A stretch of 64,000 bases of DNA from Diploptera punctata (GCA_030220185.1 JASPKZ010007285.1:546001-610000); one strand, 5' to 3'; counted from the first letter of the stretch, positions 11,166-21,748 are shown. A program made the numbers and translations. The notes: generated from the sequence alone by a model not told the origin.

Positions 11166-11933
11166 TTCTTCCGCCCTATGGCAGAGACTGTCAAATTATA
11201 ACATCGTTGAAAAACAAACTGAAGAATTATGTAGTAACACTGATAGTATTCTTTAAACAATTGATAATTATTTATTTATTTTATGAAAAATAGTTTTAAG
11301 GTTAACAAATATTTCCAGTTGTTTCAAATATTGCATAACCGAGAAATTGGTTTATTATATTTCATTTGTTTTCTTTGTTTTTTATGTAGCCTACATTATA
11401 TAGTAGTAGTAGGACTTTATTAGACAAAAAGTAAGATATTTACAATATTATTTACAAATATGGGTCGCACGGGCAGTAAGCCGTACGTGCTGTTGACAGT
11501 CCGTTACAATAAAGTAATAATTGGTACTAGTGTAAAGAAACATAAACAAATACAGCAATAACATTACAATTAAATAAAGAAAACACAATAAAACTATTAC
11601 CATTAAATAATAACACAATAGCATTATTCACTAAAAACATTAACATTACAATTACATAAAGAAAACACAGAGACAGTCTACCAAACAATTCAATTGATCT
11701 TGCTTGTGAACTTTTTACTATTAGTTTTAGTCTTAATTTTAATTATCATTAACATTATTATGTTATCGATCTTAATCTTATAGATATTACCTTATTGATC
11801 ATATATTCATTTAATACCTATTTAATATTAGAGTTAATTGTGATTGTTGTATTCTGATGTAATACTTGTTTCTCCTGGTGAGTGGAAGAGAAAACCAGAT
11901 GGTCTTAACTCCACCAGGCTAAATAAATAAATA
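11166..11933 (+). mobile_element. LINE-G tail, split by LINE-H
   Basis: Matches 1297-1810 of LINE-G: the end of the coding region (the GCAGAGACTGTCAAATTATA block) plus 3' UTR. The hairpin at 11874-11919 is mutated (AAAACCAGATGGTCTT). Bases 11399-11669 are a LINE-H fragment in the opposite orientation. Confidence 0.65.
11399..11669 (-). mobile_element. LINE-H 3'-end fragment
   Basis: The order is (TAG)n, the GGGTCGCACGGGCAGTA block, then the AATAACATTACAATTA repeats. It matches the minus strand of 2200-2606 and is inserted in LINE-G. I see no clear TSD. Confidence 0.7.
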
Positions 11934-12027
11934 AAATATAACACTTCGGGAATCAGGGATAAGACTTCAATTTATATGTTTTATGTGGAATTGTACTATG
12001 GCGCAAAAAAGTACAAGCACATATCGA

Positions 12028-12296
12028 AAAAAAAAACAAATGAAGGAAAGAAAAAGGCGTTATATTGGACACACTCTGTGTAAACTTCAAACTGCACTAG
12101 AAAGGTGCGCACTGGACTGGAATCCTCAACATTCAAGGAGGAGAGGAGAAGCAAAAATAACTTGACAGAGGGACAACAGAAGGAGAAATATATGAAATGC
12201 AAAAAACGTGTTGGGGATGTGGAGGTTGGCAGAAGATACAGCGAAATGGAGAAATGTCATTAAGGCCCTATGCTCCAGCTAGGAGAGAAAGGAAAT
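12028..12296 (+). pseudogene. LINE-O C-terminus (RTE-like polymerase relic)
   Basis: The frame gives RRYIGHTLCK, ALDWNPQHSRRRGEAK, then a stop, then RLAEDTAKWRNVIKALCSS. The IGHTLRK...WNPQGKRRRGRP...DR..WR.LV.ALCSS pattern is a recognisable C-terminus of RTE-type LINE polymerases found in many animals. It ends in an ATGATGATG tail. Only the last 85-90 residues remain, broken by stops. Confidence 0.65.
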
Positions 12297-12395
12297 GATG
12301 ATGATGTCAGATTGTATTGCAGCCTCACAATAATGGTTGACCAGCAGCTCGCTATGTTTCCCTGCAGGTGTTATATCTGATCAAATAAAATATGT

Positions 12396-13125
12396 CAACT
12401 AACTCACTGGCACAATCGAAACCGTAGGTTCATGGCCGCGGGGACATAAGCTCTCGATATATCCCTATCCAGAGCCAATGATTTCCAATCATCCCCTGTA
12501 TTATCTACTTCCCTCAAATCATAGTTAATGTTATTCTCCCACTTCATTTTTGGTCTACCAACTGGGCGTTTTCCCTCTGGCTTTCCTACAAGAAGCTTCC
12601 ATGCACGTCTTTCATTCTCCATTCGTGCCACATGTCCTGCCCATCGCAGTCTACCAGACTTAACTGTTCTCATTATATTTGGCTTCCTATAAAGACCATA
12701 ATTCACTGTTATGTGTTCTCCATTCTCCTGTCTGTTCATCTCTCTTTGCTCCAAAAATTTTCCTAAAGAACTTTATTCTCAAATACTCGTAATCTCCTTT
12801 CCTCCCTTAAAGTAAGAGTCCATGTTTCTCATCCATATAATATAACTGGTAGAATAATAGTTTTATATATTTTCAGTTTAACGTTTTTTGAAAGGAGTTG
12901 TGAAGTCAAGAGTCTCTGCAATGCATAACAGCACGCATTTCCAGAATTGAGCCTATGTTTAATTTCTTTGTGCATCTCATTCCTATTTGTGATTATTGTT
13001 CCTAGGTATTTGAATACAGCCACTTCCTCAAAATTTCTCTCATTTGTCATTAGCTGTCCATTTCCATTATATAATGTATTTCTACGTGTGACCATATATT
13101 TAGTTTTACTGATATTTACTTCCAC
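12396..13125 (-). mobile_element. RTE-1 LINE fragment
   Basis: A 5'-truncated minus-strand copy running from the ISKTKYMVTRRNTLYNGNG part through YKTIILPVILYG and GRLRWAGHVARM to the terminal CAGTGAGTTAGTT tail at the low-coordinate end. Two frames (12829-13134 and 12404-12754) cover it, separated by frameshifts, so it is dead. Confidence 0.85.
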
Positions 13126-13487
13126 TACCGCCACTATAATAATTCCACATGTTAATCATTGTCAAGCATTGTCGCGCGGCATCCACTTTTATATAAACGG
13201 ACAACTATCATAGTAAGGCGATAATACTTGGACTTCATATTGAATGATATACGATTGTCCGTCTTAAACCGAGAATAAATGTGCCAATTATTTAAAAAAT
13301 GTTAAATAGGTAGGTACATGATCCTATAAAATTTAAGAGATTGAAAATGTAAATAATTTAAGAGATCAGAACTCACTGTGAAGAAATCTTGTATCCATTG
13401 AAAACACTGTCGACACTCACTTACCTGAAACACAAAATAATGAATTTAGTACGTCATACTTTGAAATGAATTATGATTTATAGATCA
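13126..13487. other. Stretch without recognisable gene
   Basis: AT-rich sequence between two RTE-1 fragments. I see no coding, RNA or repeat signal. Confidence 0.4.
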
Positions 13488-14040
13488 CACTCACTAACTA
13501 ACTCACTGGCGCTATTGAACCCATAGGTTTATGGTCGAGGGGACATAGCTCTACATACACCCCTGTTCTGAGCTAATGTTATCCAATTATTCCCTGTATA
13601 ATCTACTTTCCTCAAATCATAGTTAACCCATTCGCCTCAAAAGACGAGGTAGACTCGCCGGCAGTTAAATGACCTTCAACTCAGAAGACGAGATACACTC
13701 GCTTAACTCTGCTGTTATATATTTTGCAATGTTCTGTACATCCCTTAGTATGGGTAATGTTTTGTTAACATTTATGAATAGTAGAGGAATATGTTTTTGC
13801 CTTCACCCTTATTACGATCTCAAGTGCCGTTATCATTTGTTTGTTTTGAATGTATGAAAATAGACGATACAATTTACGGTGATTTAAATCTGGTTTCTGA
13901 GGAAATGCATTGAGCGTTTAAACCTGAAGCGAGTGGATTAATGCTATTCTTCCACCTCAATATTCATCTACAAACTGGGCATTTTCCCTCTGGTTTTCCT
14001 ACAAGAAGCTTCCATGCACGATTTTCATTCCCCATTTGCA
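13488..14040 (-). mobile_element. RTE-1 fragment split by a MITE
   Basis: 3' end of RTE-1 on the minus strand (13488-13626), resuming at 13938-14040 with the block coding for the GKPEGKRP region. The gap is an inserted TTAA element. A (TTA)n tract follows at 14044. Confidence 0.8.
13627..13937. mobile_element. piggyBac-like MITE, 311 bp
   Basis: TTAA lies on both sides (13623-13626 and 13938-13941), exactly where the host RTE-1 copy has one TTAA (AGTTAATGTTATTCT in its relatives). Ends are imperfect inverted repeats: CCCATTCGCCTCA at the left, TCCACTCGCTTCA read inverted from the right, 10 of 13 matching. TTAA targets with CC-starting TIRs typify the piggyBac superfamily. The inside is noncoding. 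Confidence 0.75.
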
Positions 14041-14043
14041 AAT

Positions 14044-14044
14044 A

Positions 14045-14094
<50 letters not shown>
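14044..14094 (+). repeat. (TTA)n microsatellite
   Basis: Uninterrupted ATT/TTA triplets between an RTE-1 fragment and a LINE-F-like fragment. Confidence 0.95.
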
Positions 14095-14095
<1 letters not shown>

Positions 14096-14096
14096 T

Positions 14097-14358
14097 ACAA
14101 GAGGAGCCGGACATCATAGACATTATAGAAAAGAAAAGATTACAGTGGTATGGCCATGTCAAAAGAATGCCAGCGCAAAGATTGCCTAAAATGGTTATGG
14201 GATGGATCCCAATGGAAAGGAGGAAGAGAGGAAGACCGAAGAAAACTTGGATAGAAGGGGTACAAGCAGCAATGGATATGAGAGGATTGGAGGAAGATCA
14301 ATGGATGGACAGAGAGGAATGGCGTTTGGTTTCCGAAAGACGGCGGCAGCTGCCATGA
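14097..14358 (+). pseudogene. LINE-F-like polymerase C-terminus
   Basis: The open frame reads EEPDIIDIIEKKRLQWYGHV, KRGRPKKTWIEGVQAAMDMR, GLEEDQWMDREEWRLVSERR and then a stop. The W-Y-G-H-V-x-R-M...RGRP..TW pattern is the usual C-terminus of RTE/jockey-related insect LINEs. The upstream side is cut by the (TTA)n tract. Only about 85 residues remain, with no catalytic domain. Confidence 0.65.
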
Positions 14359-14365
14359 TACCGGA

Positions 14366-14444
14366 TGATGATAATTATCATCATCATGATCATCAATCAT
14401 CATTATTATTATCATTATTATTGTTAGTATCATTATTATTATCA

Positions 14445-14476
<32 letters not shown>

Positions 14477-14478
14477 GT
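14366..14478 (+). repeat. (ATT/ATC)n compound microsatellite
   Basis: ATC and ATT triplets in the tail position of the preceding LINE fragment. Confidence 0.9.
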
Positions 14479-15126
14479 GCGAGAATTAATGTAACGTCCT
14501 GCAATTTTCGAAGTTGATGAAGTTGAGTAAGAGATTTTAAGTTTACTTATTTTAAGTCCTTTTTGCACGCAATTCTATTTTTCTGGAATGTTTATGTAAA
14601 TGTTGTGTCGGAAACAAATTAACATATCAAGCTGCATGTTTACATACATAATTTGCATTCTTAACCCAATTCTAGTCATCGAAGATGTTTGCTCGCAGCT
14701 TGTCGGAACTTAATACAAGTGATGGGATAATTAACGTGCCCTGCAGATCTTTTAAAACTTGTAATTTTATACAAAAATAACAAACATTGCATGAAAGCCC
14801 TTCCTTCTTTCATAGAATAACATTTTCTCATTGAAAATCCCTGACACGACAGCTTTTAACAGGGAGCCCGGCTGAATTTCTTGCAAGCAAACAGAGTGGC
14901 GTGGTCAGCCTGATGTAATTCCTCAATTTTAAATAAAAAAATAGTATATCACGATGCAAGATTGGAAAGTGGTTTTTACAGAAGCGAGGAAAATGTTTAA
15001 AACCCGTGCGATAGCGAGGTTTTTAATTTTCGAGATTCTGTAAAACACTTCACAAACGTGCATTGTACATTATTTTTTGCACGATGATCTTTTGAAAATA
15101 ATAAATAATAGTTAAATAACAACATC
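14479..15126. other. Stretch without recognisable gene
   Basis: No coding frame or repeat that I recognise. Confidence 0.4.
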
Positions 15127-15290
15127 TTTTGACTTAGGCTTTCACGGCCGGAGTTATTATGATGATATTGTAAAAGATTTCCGGGCTTTTGGCCGTGGTT
15201 TTGAGGTTTGTAGTTCCCCGATGATTCGCCAGAGACTGCATCCGGCATCCTCAAGGGTTGTCGTGAGACTGGCAATTTTGCCGACTACCT
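15127..15290 (-). mobile_element. Penelope-like terminal fragment with degenerate hammerhead
   Basis: The plus strand carries GCTTTCACGGCCGGAGTTAT, CCGGGCTTTTGGCCGTGG and GATTCGCCAGAGACTGCATC. Read on the minus strand, TTGAGGAT-GCCGG...CTGGC-GAATC resembles a hammerhead core (CUGANGA, stem II, GAAAC) with two changes. This block type is widespread in animals; I assign it to Penelope-like element termini from memory, so the family call is tentative. Confidence 0.45.
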
Positions 15291-15800
15291 GCCCTATTTA
15301 TACATTTATAATAAGGTAATAATAATAAAAAAAATATTTTTTGTCGCTCCGTGTTATTGGAATGCGAGCTACTAGATTTTCGGCAGTAATAGTATATATC
15401 CAGATTTATAATTTTTTAGTACATTTGTATGTCACTGAACTCCTCCTAAAGGACTGGACCAATTTTCATGAAAACGTTTGTATGTGTTTGAGTGGGTCCC
15501 TGGGTGGTTCAGAATTACAATTGGACTCGGTAAACAATTAGGTGTAGGAGTTCACCTGAAACGAAAAATGAAAAAAAAAAACGCGCCAGCAGTCGCAATT
15601 TTTAATATTTTACAACGAAACTCAGTATATGATATTAAAATAAGCAGACATAGGCATTTACCAAAAATCATCGAAATCCGTCCGTTAAAAATGTGGGTTT
15701 ACCTGAAATTTGAAATTATAAATTGACTCCAAGCAGCCATCGTTGATTTGTCGTAGTGTATACCATATAACATAATCAATCCTCAATATCTCATTTCCAG
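15291..15800. other. Unassigned AT-rich stretch
   Basis: It contains CTCCTCCTAAAGGACTGGAC followed by TTTTCATGAAAACGTTTG. That looks like a block I associate with dispersed insect repeats, but I cannot place it. No frame is convincing. Confidence 0.3.
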
Positions 15801-15804
15801 TAAG

Positions 15805-16350
15805 AACAAAACAGTAATAAAAGATAAAGTGTTGGGACAGGTTTCACACTTTCAGTATTTGGACTGCAATATAACGTATGAAGAAGAAGATATAAATAAG
15901 AAAATGCAGAAATTTCAGCATATTTGTGGAACAATCAGACAAACATTAAGGAACAAAGTAAGAAAGGATACGCAGCTAAGATTTTACTCAACGATGGCGC
16001 TACCAGTGGCGATGTATGGAAGTGAGGCCTGGGCCCTGAAGGAAAAAGAAAAAAGTAAAATTCAGGCAGCGGAAAAGAGCTTCCTACGGGCTGTGAAAGG
16101 TTGTACAAGAGAAGAACATATTAGAAATGAGAATATTAGAGAGGAACTAAAAGTACAACCACTTCTTCAACAAATAGAAGAACACAGAACAATAGGATAG
16201 AACATCTGCAATGAATGACAGAGGATAGGATACCAAAGATGGCACAGATGTATAATCCTGGAGGACGAAGATCGGTAGGAAGACCAAGAAAGCGCTAGGC
16301 TGAACAGATGTGAGATCGGAACAGGCAAAGACCTAATCCGTGAAGGATGA
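15805..16350 (+). pseudogene. LINE-D polymerase C-terminal part
   Basis: The frame from 15829 gives VSHFQYLDCNITYEEEDINK, MALPVAMYGSEAWALKEKEK and EEHIRNENIREELKVQPL, then stops at 16200. A frameshift there restores WIEHLQRM...DRIPKMAQMYNPGGRRSVGRPR, and it ends in an ATGATGATG tail. It matches the better-preserved LINE-D at 62461-63330 (minus). The RT catalytic core is missing. Confidence 0.75.
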
Positions 16351-16365
16351 TGATGATAATATTTC

Positions 16366-16403
16366 ATTCGTTTAGGCGTAGAAGCGCACGCCGGGGATTA
16401 GAT
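16366..16403 (+). mobile_element. Helitron 3'-end fragment
   Basis: TTTAGGCGTAGAAGCGCACG, CCGGGGATTAGATAG and then T. This matches the terminal hairpin and CTRR-like end of the Helitron ending at 27374 (ATTAGCTAG|T). Only the last 40 bp or so are present. Confidence 0.5.
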
Positions 16404-16405
16404 AG

Positions 16406-17866
16406 TAATAACTAACTAACTAACTAACTGGCACTATCGAACCCGTAGGTTCATGACCGCGCGGACATAAGCTCTCTACGCATCCCTGTCCTGAGCTAAA
16501 GTTTTACAATCATTCCAATCTACTTCCCTCAAATCATAGTTAATGTTATTCTCCCATATAATTCGTAGTTTACCAATATGGGCGTCTTTCCTCTGGTTTT
16601 CCCAAAAGAAGTTTTCACGCATGTCTTTCATTCCCCATTCGTGCCACACGACCTGCCCATCGCAGTCTACGAGACAACTGTTCTTATTATATCTGGCTTC
16701 CTATAAAGACCATGTAGTTCATTGTTATGTAGTCTTCTCCATTCACCTGTCTGTTCATCTCTCTTTGGTCCAAAAATTTTCCTACGAACTTTATTCTCAA
16801 ATACTCGTAATCTCCTTTTCTCCCTTAATGTAAGAGTCCATGTTTCGCATCCATATAATATAACTGGTAGAATAATAGTTTTATATATTTTCATAAGTAA
16901 TGCCACGAGTGATTTCCAAATTATCGATAAATTCACGACTCACGAAGTGAGGAGTGAATTTATCTAGAGAATTTGGAAATCAAGAGTGGCATTTGTTAGG
17001 ACTATTTAACGAATAAAATTAAGCTGTTTACTCAAAAATCATTATTTAACTATAGTTATTTTAAAATATTTATATATTTAATGTAAACGGCGATGTTTGA
17101 AAACAAATGAGAAACGATAGGTACGCTTCTACTGCTTCTTTTGTTTATCACTGCAACCAGATCATACTATTTATTGCCAAAGGAACGCAATATTGTAAGA
17201 ATGCTCTCTAGTGGAGAAAAAATGAAACACATCAATCTGTATATTAATTCATTTCTGATGTCGTATGATGTAAATATGACAATTATATTTTTCTCGATTA
17301 TTACCTGGGAAAAAATACATTTAAGAAAGTGCAAACAGTGGTTTCTTTTTTTGGTGGTATAATCAATTGCTACAAATGTTGACATGTAAGCACTATTATA
17401 TACAATCTGGTAGCCGTATTTGTTATAGGCTCAGTCACTGCAAAATAACGGTCAGACCTGTTCAGAATATTAAAAAAGGAGGAGCTTTGTTTAATATATG
17501 ATAATCCTAACACTGATAAATATTTCGTGAAACACGACTCTGATTGGTTGTAAAACAGAAATCATTGAAACGTGATTGGTCATTGACTCCCATTTGGGGC
17601 ATGAGTTAAATAGTCAGTTTAACGTTTTTCGAAAGGAGTTGGGAAGTGAAGAGTCCCTGTAATGCATAATAGCATGCATTTCCAGAATTGAGCCTATGTT
17701 TAATTTCCTTGTGCATCTCATTCTTATTTGTGATTATTGTTCCTAGGTATTTGAATTCAGCCACTTCCTCAAGAATCCCCTCATTTGTCATTAGCTGTCC
17801 ATTTCCATTATATAATGTATTTTTACGTGTGACCATATATTTAGTTCTATTGATAATTAGCTAGGA
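16406..17866 (-). mobile_element. RTE-1 copy carrying a hairpin-ended insert
   Basis: A minus-strand RTE-1 copy in two blocks, 16406-16893 and 17614-17866. The first codes for YKTIILPVILYGCETW to the 3' tail (TAACTAACTAACTGG). The second codes for NTLYNGNGQLMTNEG to QLLSKNVKL. The element at 16894-17613 sits between them, at the same RTE-1 base as in the copy at 56661-58160. Confidence 0.85.
16894..17613. mobile_element. Hairpin-ended element (copy 1), about 720 bp
   Basis: One end is a long palindrome (about 16901-16990). GCCACGAGTGATTTCCAAAT pairs with ATTTGGAAATCAAGAGTGGC, with CTCACGAAGTGAG at its centre. ACTATTTAAC near 16992 is repeated inverted as GTTAAATAGT at 17604-17613. TCA on both sides (16891-16893, 17614-17616) may be a 3-bp TSD. 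The frames 17141-17362 (+) and 17167-17385 (-) resemble no known protein. A second copy is at 57105-57828. The superfamily is unknown to me. Confidence 0.6.
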
Positions 17867-17867
17867 A

Positions 17868-18476
17868 TCTAATATATAAAAATGTTTGTTTGTACTTTAT
17901 GCGCGGCCATACCGTTGATCCGATTGTGATGGGGCTTTTTGCAAAATGTTCAGTAGATTCCCGGGATGAACATAGGCTATAAGAGAGTTGTGATACTCAA
18001 CTCCTACACCCTTAAAAATCACCCTTTGTAGTGGAAAACATGAAAAAAGTAGCTCTTTGGACGTTTAAATGGCTACACAAAATCAATGTTCACAGAATTG
18101 AATATCTCAAAAACCTGTACACAAAAGTCTGCGACTGCATATGTTTATCTCTTACGGATAACTCACAATAACCACTTTGGCTTTCATTGATGCCAAGAAG
18201 ATCGAGACAAGTACGTAGATTCCTTTGCAAGCATAGCAGCACGTGGCGGGTATTCTTTTACCGATAACTCAGAATAACGAATTTTGTCTTTTAGCTCATT
18301 TATGCCAAGAAGATCAAGATAAGTTGATTCCCGGGCAACACCGGGTAATCAGCACGGGGAATTTTAAAATAATTACGATATACATTTTTAATTATTTTTA
18401 TTTTCACTTATTCAACTAAACATAAAAGCACATTAATTTGCATTTATTCAGGCTTAGCAGCGCACGCCGGTAGTAG
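17868..18476 (+). mobile_element. Nonautonomous Helitron, about 610 bp
   Basis: It starts TCTAATATATAAAAATG then TTTGTTTGTAC, and carries CCGATTGTGATGGGGCTTTT and GATTCCCGGGCAACACCGGG inside. It ends in AGCAGCGCACGCCGG. The start (5'-TC, no TIRs) and GC-rich 3' hairpin fit Helitrons. The 3' CTAG is mutated here but intact in the related copy at 25776-27374. No Rep/helicase coding. Confidence 0.6.
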
Positions 18477-18960
18477 TCTATATAAATTTAGAGGAACTCG
18501 TTATGTTAATTGCTGTTATTGTCGAATCGTTATTTAATGGAGCGAAACGTAATACAATCTTTGTATGTGGGGGGGGGGGGTCGGGTGGTTTCCTTAAAGA
18601 CAAGAGAACTGAGAGAATGTGGGACATACTCACACGGCTCTGGAATTAACTCCGCATCCCACAGGACAAAACTTTAATGCTACTCGAGTCCCACGATGCG
18701 AATCTACGCCACTTTGCTTAACAACTCCTTCAGGTGGCAGCACCAGCGGGCGGCATTTCTTTACCTCAATTCATATGCTAATGGCTATAGTATTAACCTA
18801 TCTACAGGGTGGTAGCGTTACAAGTGTTCAGATTTAAGTAATAAATATTGGTGTTTACAGGATGCCCTACTAATCTTGTCCACCTCAACTTACTAATGTG
18901 TTCACAGCTTACGGCGAGACCTAAAATATTCAAATAAATAAATAAATAAATATATAAAGT
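18477..18960. other. Stretch without recognisable gene
   Basis: It contains a G run at 18571-18580 and (AAAT)n at 18932-18955. The frame 18619-18837 resembles nothing I know. Confidence 0.4.
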
Positions 18961-19150
18961 CCACCGCTGTGGTCTCGAGGTAGCGTGCTGCCTTTAGATC
19001 CATCACCATTGTATTTTGTTTAGTCTGTATTTTAATATCTTAAAATTGTAATATGTACGTAATTTTTGTATAATTTTACTATTCGCTGGTTGAGTGGAAG
19101 AGAAGGCCTTATGGCCTTAACTCTGCCAGCTAAAATAAATTATTATTATA

Positions 19151-19185
<35 letters not shown>

Positions 19186-19478
19186 GGAGCGGGCCCGGGT
19201 TCGATTCTCGATGGGGGCTGGCTCTTGGGTGAGATTGTTTCGGGATTTTTCCTCACCTGTAATACAAATGTCAGGAAACTTAGGGCCCAACGGACTCCGA
19301 AAATCATCCGGTCATCATCATCAACCTTATCATTATCATCATCATCCTTCACCGGTGTGGAAAGCAACGGGAAGCTACCACACCTATAATTCCCTAGTAA
19401 AGTTGCAAAGCATAGCATGACAATTCTATGACTGCAGTGAAAGACCTGCCCTCCGGCAGAATTACTATGGATGGATAA
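18961..19478 (+). mobile_element. SINE-A copy, split by a LINE-I tail
   Basis: The tRNA-related head TGTGGTCTCGAGGTAGCGTG and the box B GGGTTCGATTCTC are separated by the LINE insertion at 18993-19184. The body (TTTTTCCTCACCTGTAATAC, the ACCGGTGTGGAAAGCAACGG block, GGCAGAATTACTATGGATGG) continues to the end. Other copies: 21787-22110, 27838-28190 and 39301-39651. Confidence 0.8.
18993..19184 (+). mobile_element. LINE-I 3' end inserted in SINE-A
   Basis: Same sequence as the minus strand of 28656-28805: TTTTGTTTAGTCTGTATTTT, then the conserved hairpin (19085-19130), then (TTA)n. Only the tail was copied (5' truncation). Confidence 0.75.
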
Positions 19479-19940
19479 TCTTCTGTGACAATTTATTTTT
19501 CATAATTTCACTGGTCGACAAGGTTTCCTTCACAAGAAATCTGATTGGTGAATCTAGTGCATTTTTTCATACTGAATTTAGATATGTAGTCAGGATTTTT
19601 CCATCAGGCACAGTTTTTTTGTGACAGCTACTTTTCTAAAATTGATTTTAGCATTCTCTTTGACCTGTCATAGGAACCTTTACCTTATATGTAGCGATTT
19701 TATTCAAGCTGTATTTAAGGGCTGTCTCTGATGAGCACGGTGAGAGTTTTCATCAGCAAATTTCCACAATGGAAAAGAGGTACCAAGGCAAGTGGAGTTG
19801 TAATATGCTGGCTGACTACTGTTGGACCAAGAAGAGAGATGTTCCAGATGCAAAATATGCCCGAAAATGACTATCTACCACTTTCTAGGTAAGTCAGAAT
19901 GAGTTAGAGTTAGATTAATTTTATTAAAAATTATAAAAAA
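19479..19940. other. Stretch without recognisable gene
   Basis: Nothing recognised. A 13-base copy of the target site of the next element closes it. Confidence 0.4.
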
Positions 19941-19953
19941 TATAAACATTATA

Positions 19954-20431
19954 CTCTTACTTACTTACTCACTGGCACTATCGAACCCGTAGGTTCATAG
20001 CCGCACGGACATAAGCTCTCCATACATCCCTATCCTGAACTAATGCTTTCCAATCATTTCCTGTATAATCTACTTCTCTCAAATCATAGTTAATGTTATT
20101 CTCCCACCTCATTCTTGTCTACCAACTGGGCGTTTTCCCGCTGGCTTTCCTACAAGAAGCTTCCATGCAAGTCTTTCATTCCCCATACGTGCAACATGTC
20201 CTGCCCATCGCAGTCTACGAGACTTAACTGTTCTTATTATATCTGGCTTCCTATAAAGACCATGTAGTTCATTGTTATGAAGTCTTCTCCATTCACCTGC
20301 CTGTTCATCTCTCGTTGGTCCAAAAATTTTCCTAAGTACTTTATTCTCAAATACTTGTAATCTCCTTTCCTCCCTTAAAGTAAGAGTCCATGTTTCGCAC
20401 CCATATAATATAACTGTTAGAATAATAGTTT
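19954..20431 (-). mobile_element. 5'-truncated RTE-1 with 13-bp TSD
   Basis: TATAAACATTATA flanks the copy at 19941-19953 and 20432-20444, so both ends are exact. It codes (with shifts) from YKTIILTVILYGCETW through GHVARMGNERLAWKLLVGK to the 3' end. The tail is CAGTGAGTAAGTAAGTAAG on the minus strand. This defines the real RTE-1 3' terminus as GTAA-type repeats. Confidence 0.9.
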
Positions 20432-20444
20432 TATAAACATTATA

Positions 20445-21103
20445 AAAAATGTAAATGAATATCACAGAAAACTCTTGCCTGATAAGAAAAAATTGAAACG
20501 AAATTTAAATTCAGGATTAAAAATACTCCTAAAATCTCATATTTTTTTCTTGTGAAAAAAAAAACAATCATTTTTGTCGACCAGTGTTTTTATTCTTTGA
20601 ATTATAGAAGGAATGAAAATAATACAAAATAACTTATTTTCCTGTTTAAAAATTTTACATTTTCTTTCTCATAATACATGCTATTGAAAATCTATAATGA
20701 TTATTTTTTTATTCTTATATTTCAATAATTCACTCTAATAGAGCGAACACTTCATTATTTTTTGATGGACGTAATAATGAAACTCATGCGACTACTCTAC
20801 ATTCAGTACCTTACAATTTGATTGTGTTCTTGGAAAATACGTTGATTAATGGAAGAGATAAAATGGACGCTGTTAGAAACAAGTACATTGATTTTATTGA
20901 AAGCCAATTCCTTCCTGCAGATGATATGTTGAATAAAGAGAGCGTGTAATGATGATGTCATTCAATACAGCTGGTGTCTTTTGTGTTAAGCCAATATCTG
21001 CACCTGTCATACGGAATTCGCGCATTTACCACAACTAAACTCTCCCAGATACGTGTGCCAGTTTACCTGCTGAATCCTGAAGACCACGTGATATGGTTTT
21101 AAG
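20445..21103. other. Stretch without recognisable gene
   Basis: AT-rich; no coding or repeat that I can name. Confidence 0.4.
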
Positions 21104-21106
21104 AGC

Positions 21107-21134
<28 letters not shown>
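21104..21134. repeat. (TA)n microsatellite
   Basis: Pure AT alternation beside a tRNA-like sequence. Confidence 0.9.
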
Positions 21135-21137
<3 letters not shown>

Positions 21138-21154
21138 ATGAAAAGAAAAATGAA

Positions 21155-21229
21155 TGCTTGAGTCGGGATTTGAACCCAAGTCTCTAAACTCTGTACGTTT
21201 AGCGCTCTAACCAACTGAGCTACTCAAGA
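21155..21229 (-). tRNA. tRNA-like sequence with abnormal anticodon loop
   Basis: On the minus strand TCTTGAG pairs with CTCAAGC in six of seven acceptor positions. The D arm is GCTCAGTTGGTTAGAGC and the T arm TTGGG-TTCAAAT-CCCGA. The anticodon stem CTAAA/TTTAG encloses nine bases (CGTACAGAG) instead of seven, so no anticodon can be read reliably. A T5 run lies 7 bp past the 3' end. A tRNA pseudogene or SINE head is more likely than a working tRNA. Confidence 0.55.
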
Positions 21230-21285
21230 ATTGCATCACAAACATACATTTTTCTTATATATGTAGAATTCTCAATTCACACAAG

Positions 21286-21645
21286 AGATAGTGGGAATTT
21301 GTATCTGTTATGGGAGTGAAGCTTGGATCATCAGAACTCAGGATGATCGTCATATTACAGCCACGGAGATGAAATTTCTGCGACGAACTGCAGGTTATAG
21401 CCTTCTAGACCACCAAAGAAATTCAACAATAGCCAGAGAGTTAAACATCGTACCTATATCTGAATACCTCCAAGAATATAGAAACAATTGGCTAGCCCAT
21501 ATTCAGCGCATGGATCGTCACAGAATACCAAAACAAATTCTTCACTACATTCCTCGAGGCAGAAGATCTGTGGGTCGACCTTTTCGGGATGGCGGGAGAC
21601 CGTAACGGGCCACTGGGCCTAATACTTGAAAGGACGATGATGATG
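21286..21645 (+). pseudogene. LINE-E-type polymerase C-terminus
   Basis: The frame 21291-21605 gives CYGSEAWIIRTQDDRHITAT, EMKFLRRTAGYSLLDHQRNS, YRNNWLAHIQRMDRHRIPKQ and then PRGRRSVGRPFR. It matches the LINE-E relic at 29669-30285 in order and motif. The tail is AATACTTGAAAGGACGATGA. No catalytic domain. Confidence 0.7.
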
Positions 21646-21743
21646 ACCATCTAGTGGCCAACATAACAGTTAAGCAATTTTTAAAGAGAATATTTAGTTT
21701 ATAGCAGTAACGCTTGTATATTTAGATGTTATAACTATATTTT

Positions 21744-21748
<5 letters not shown>

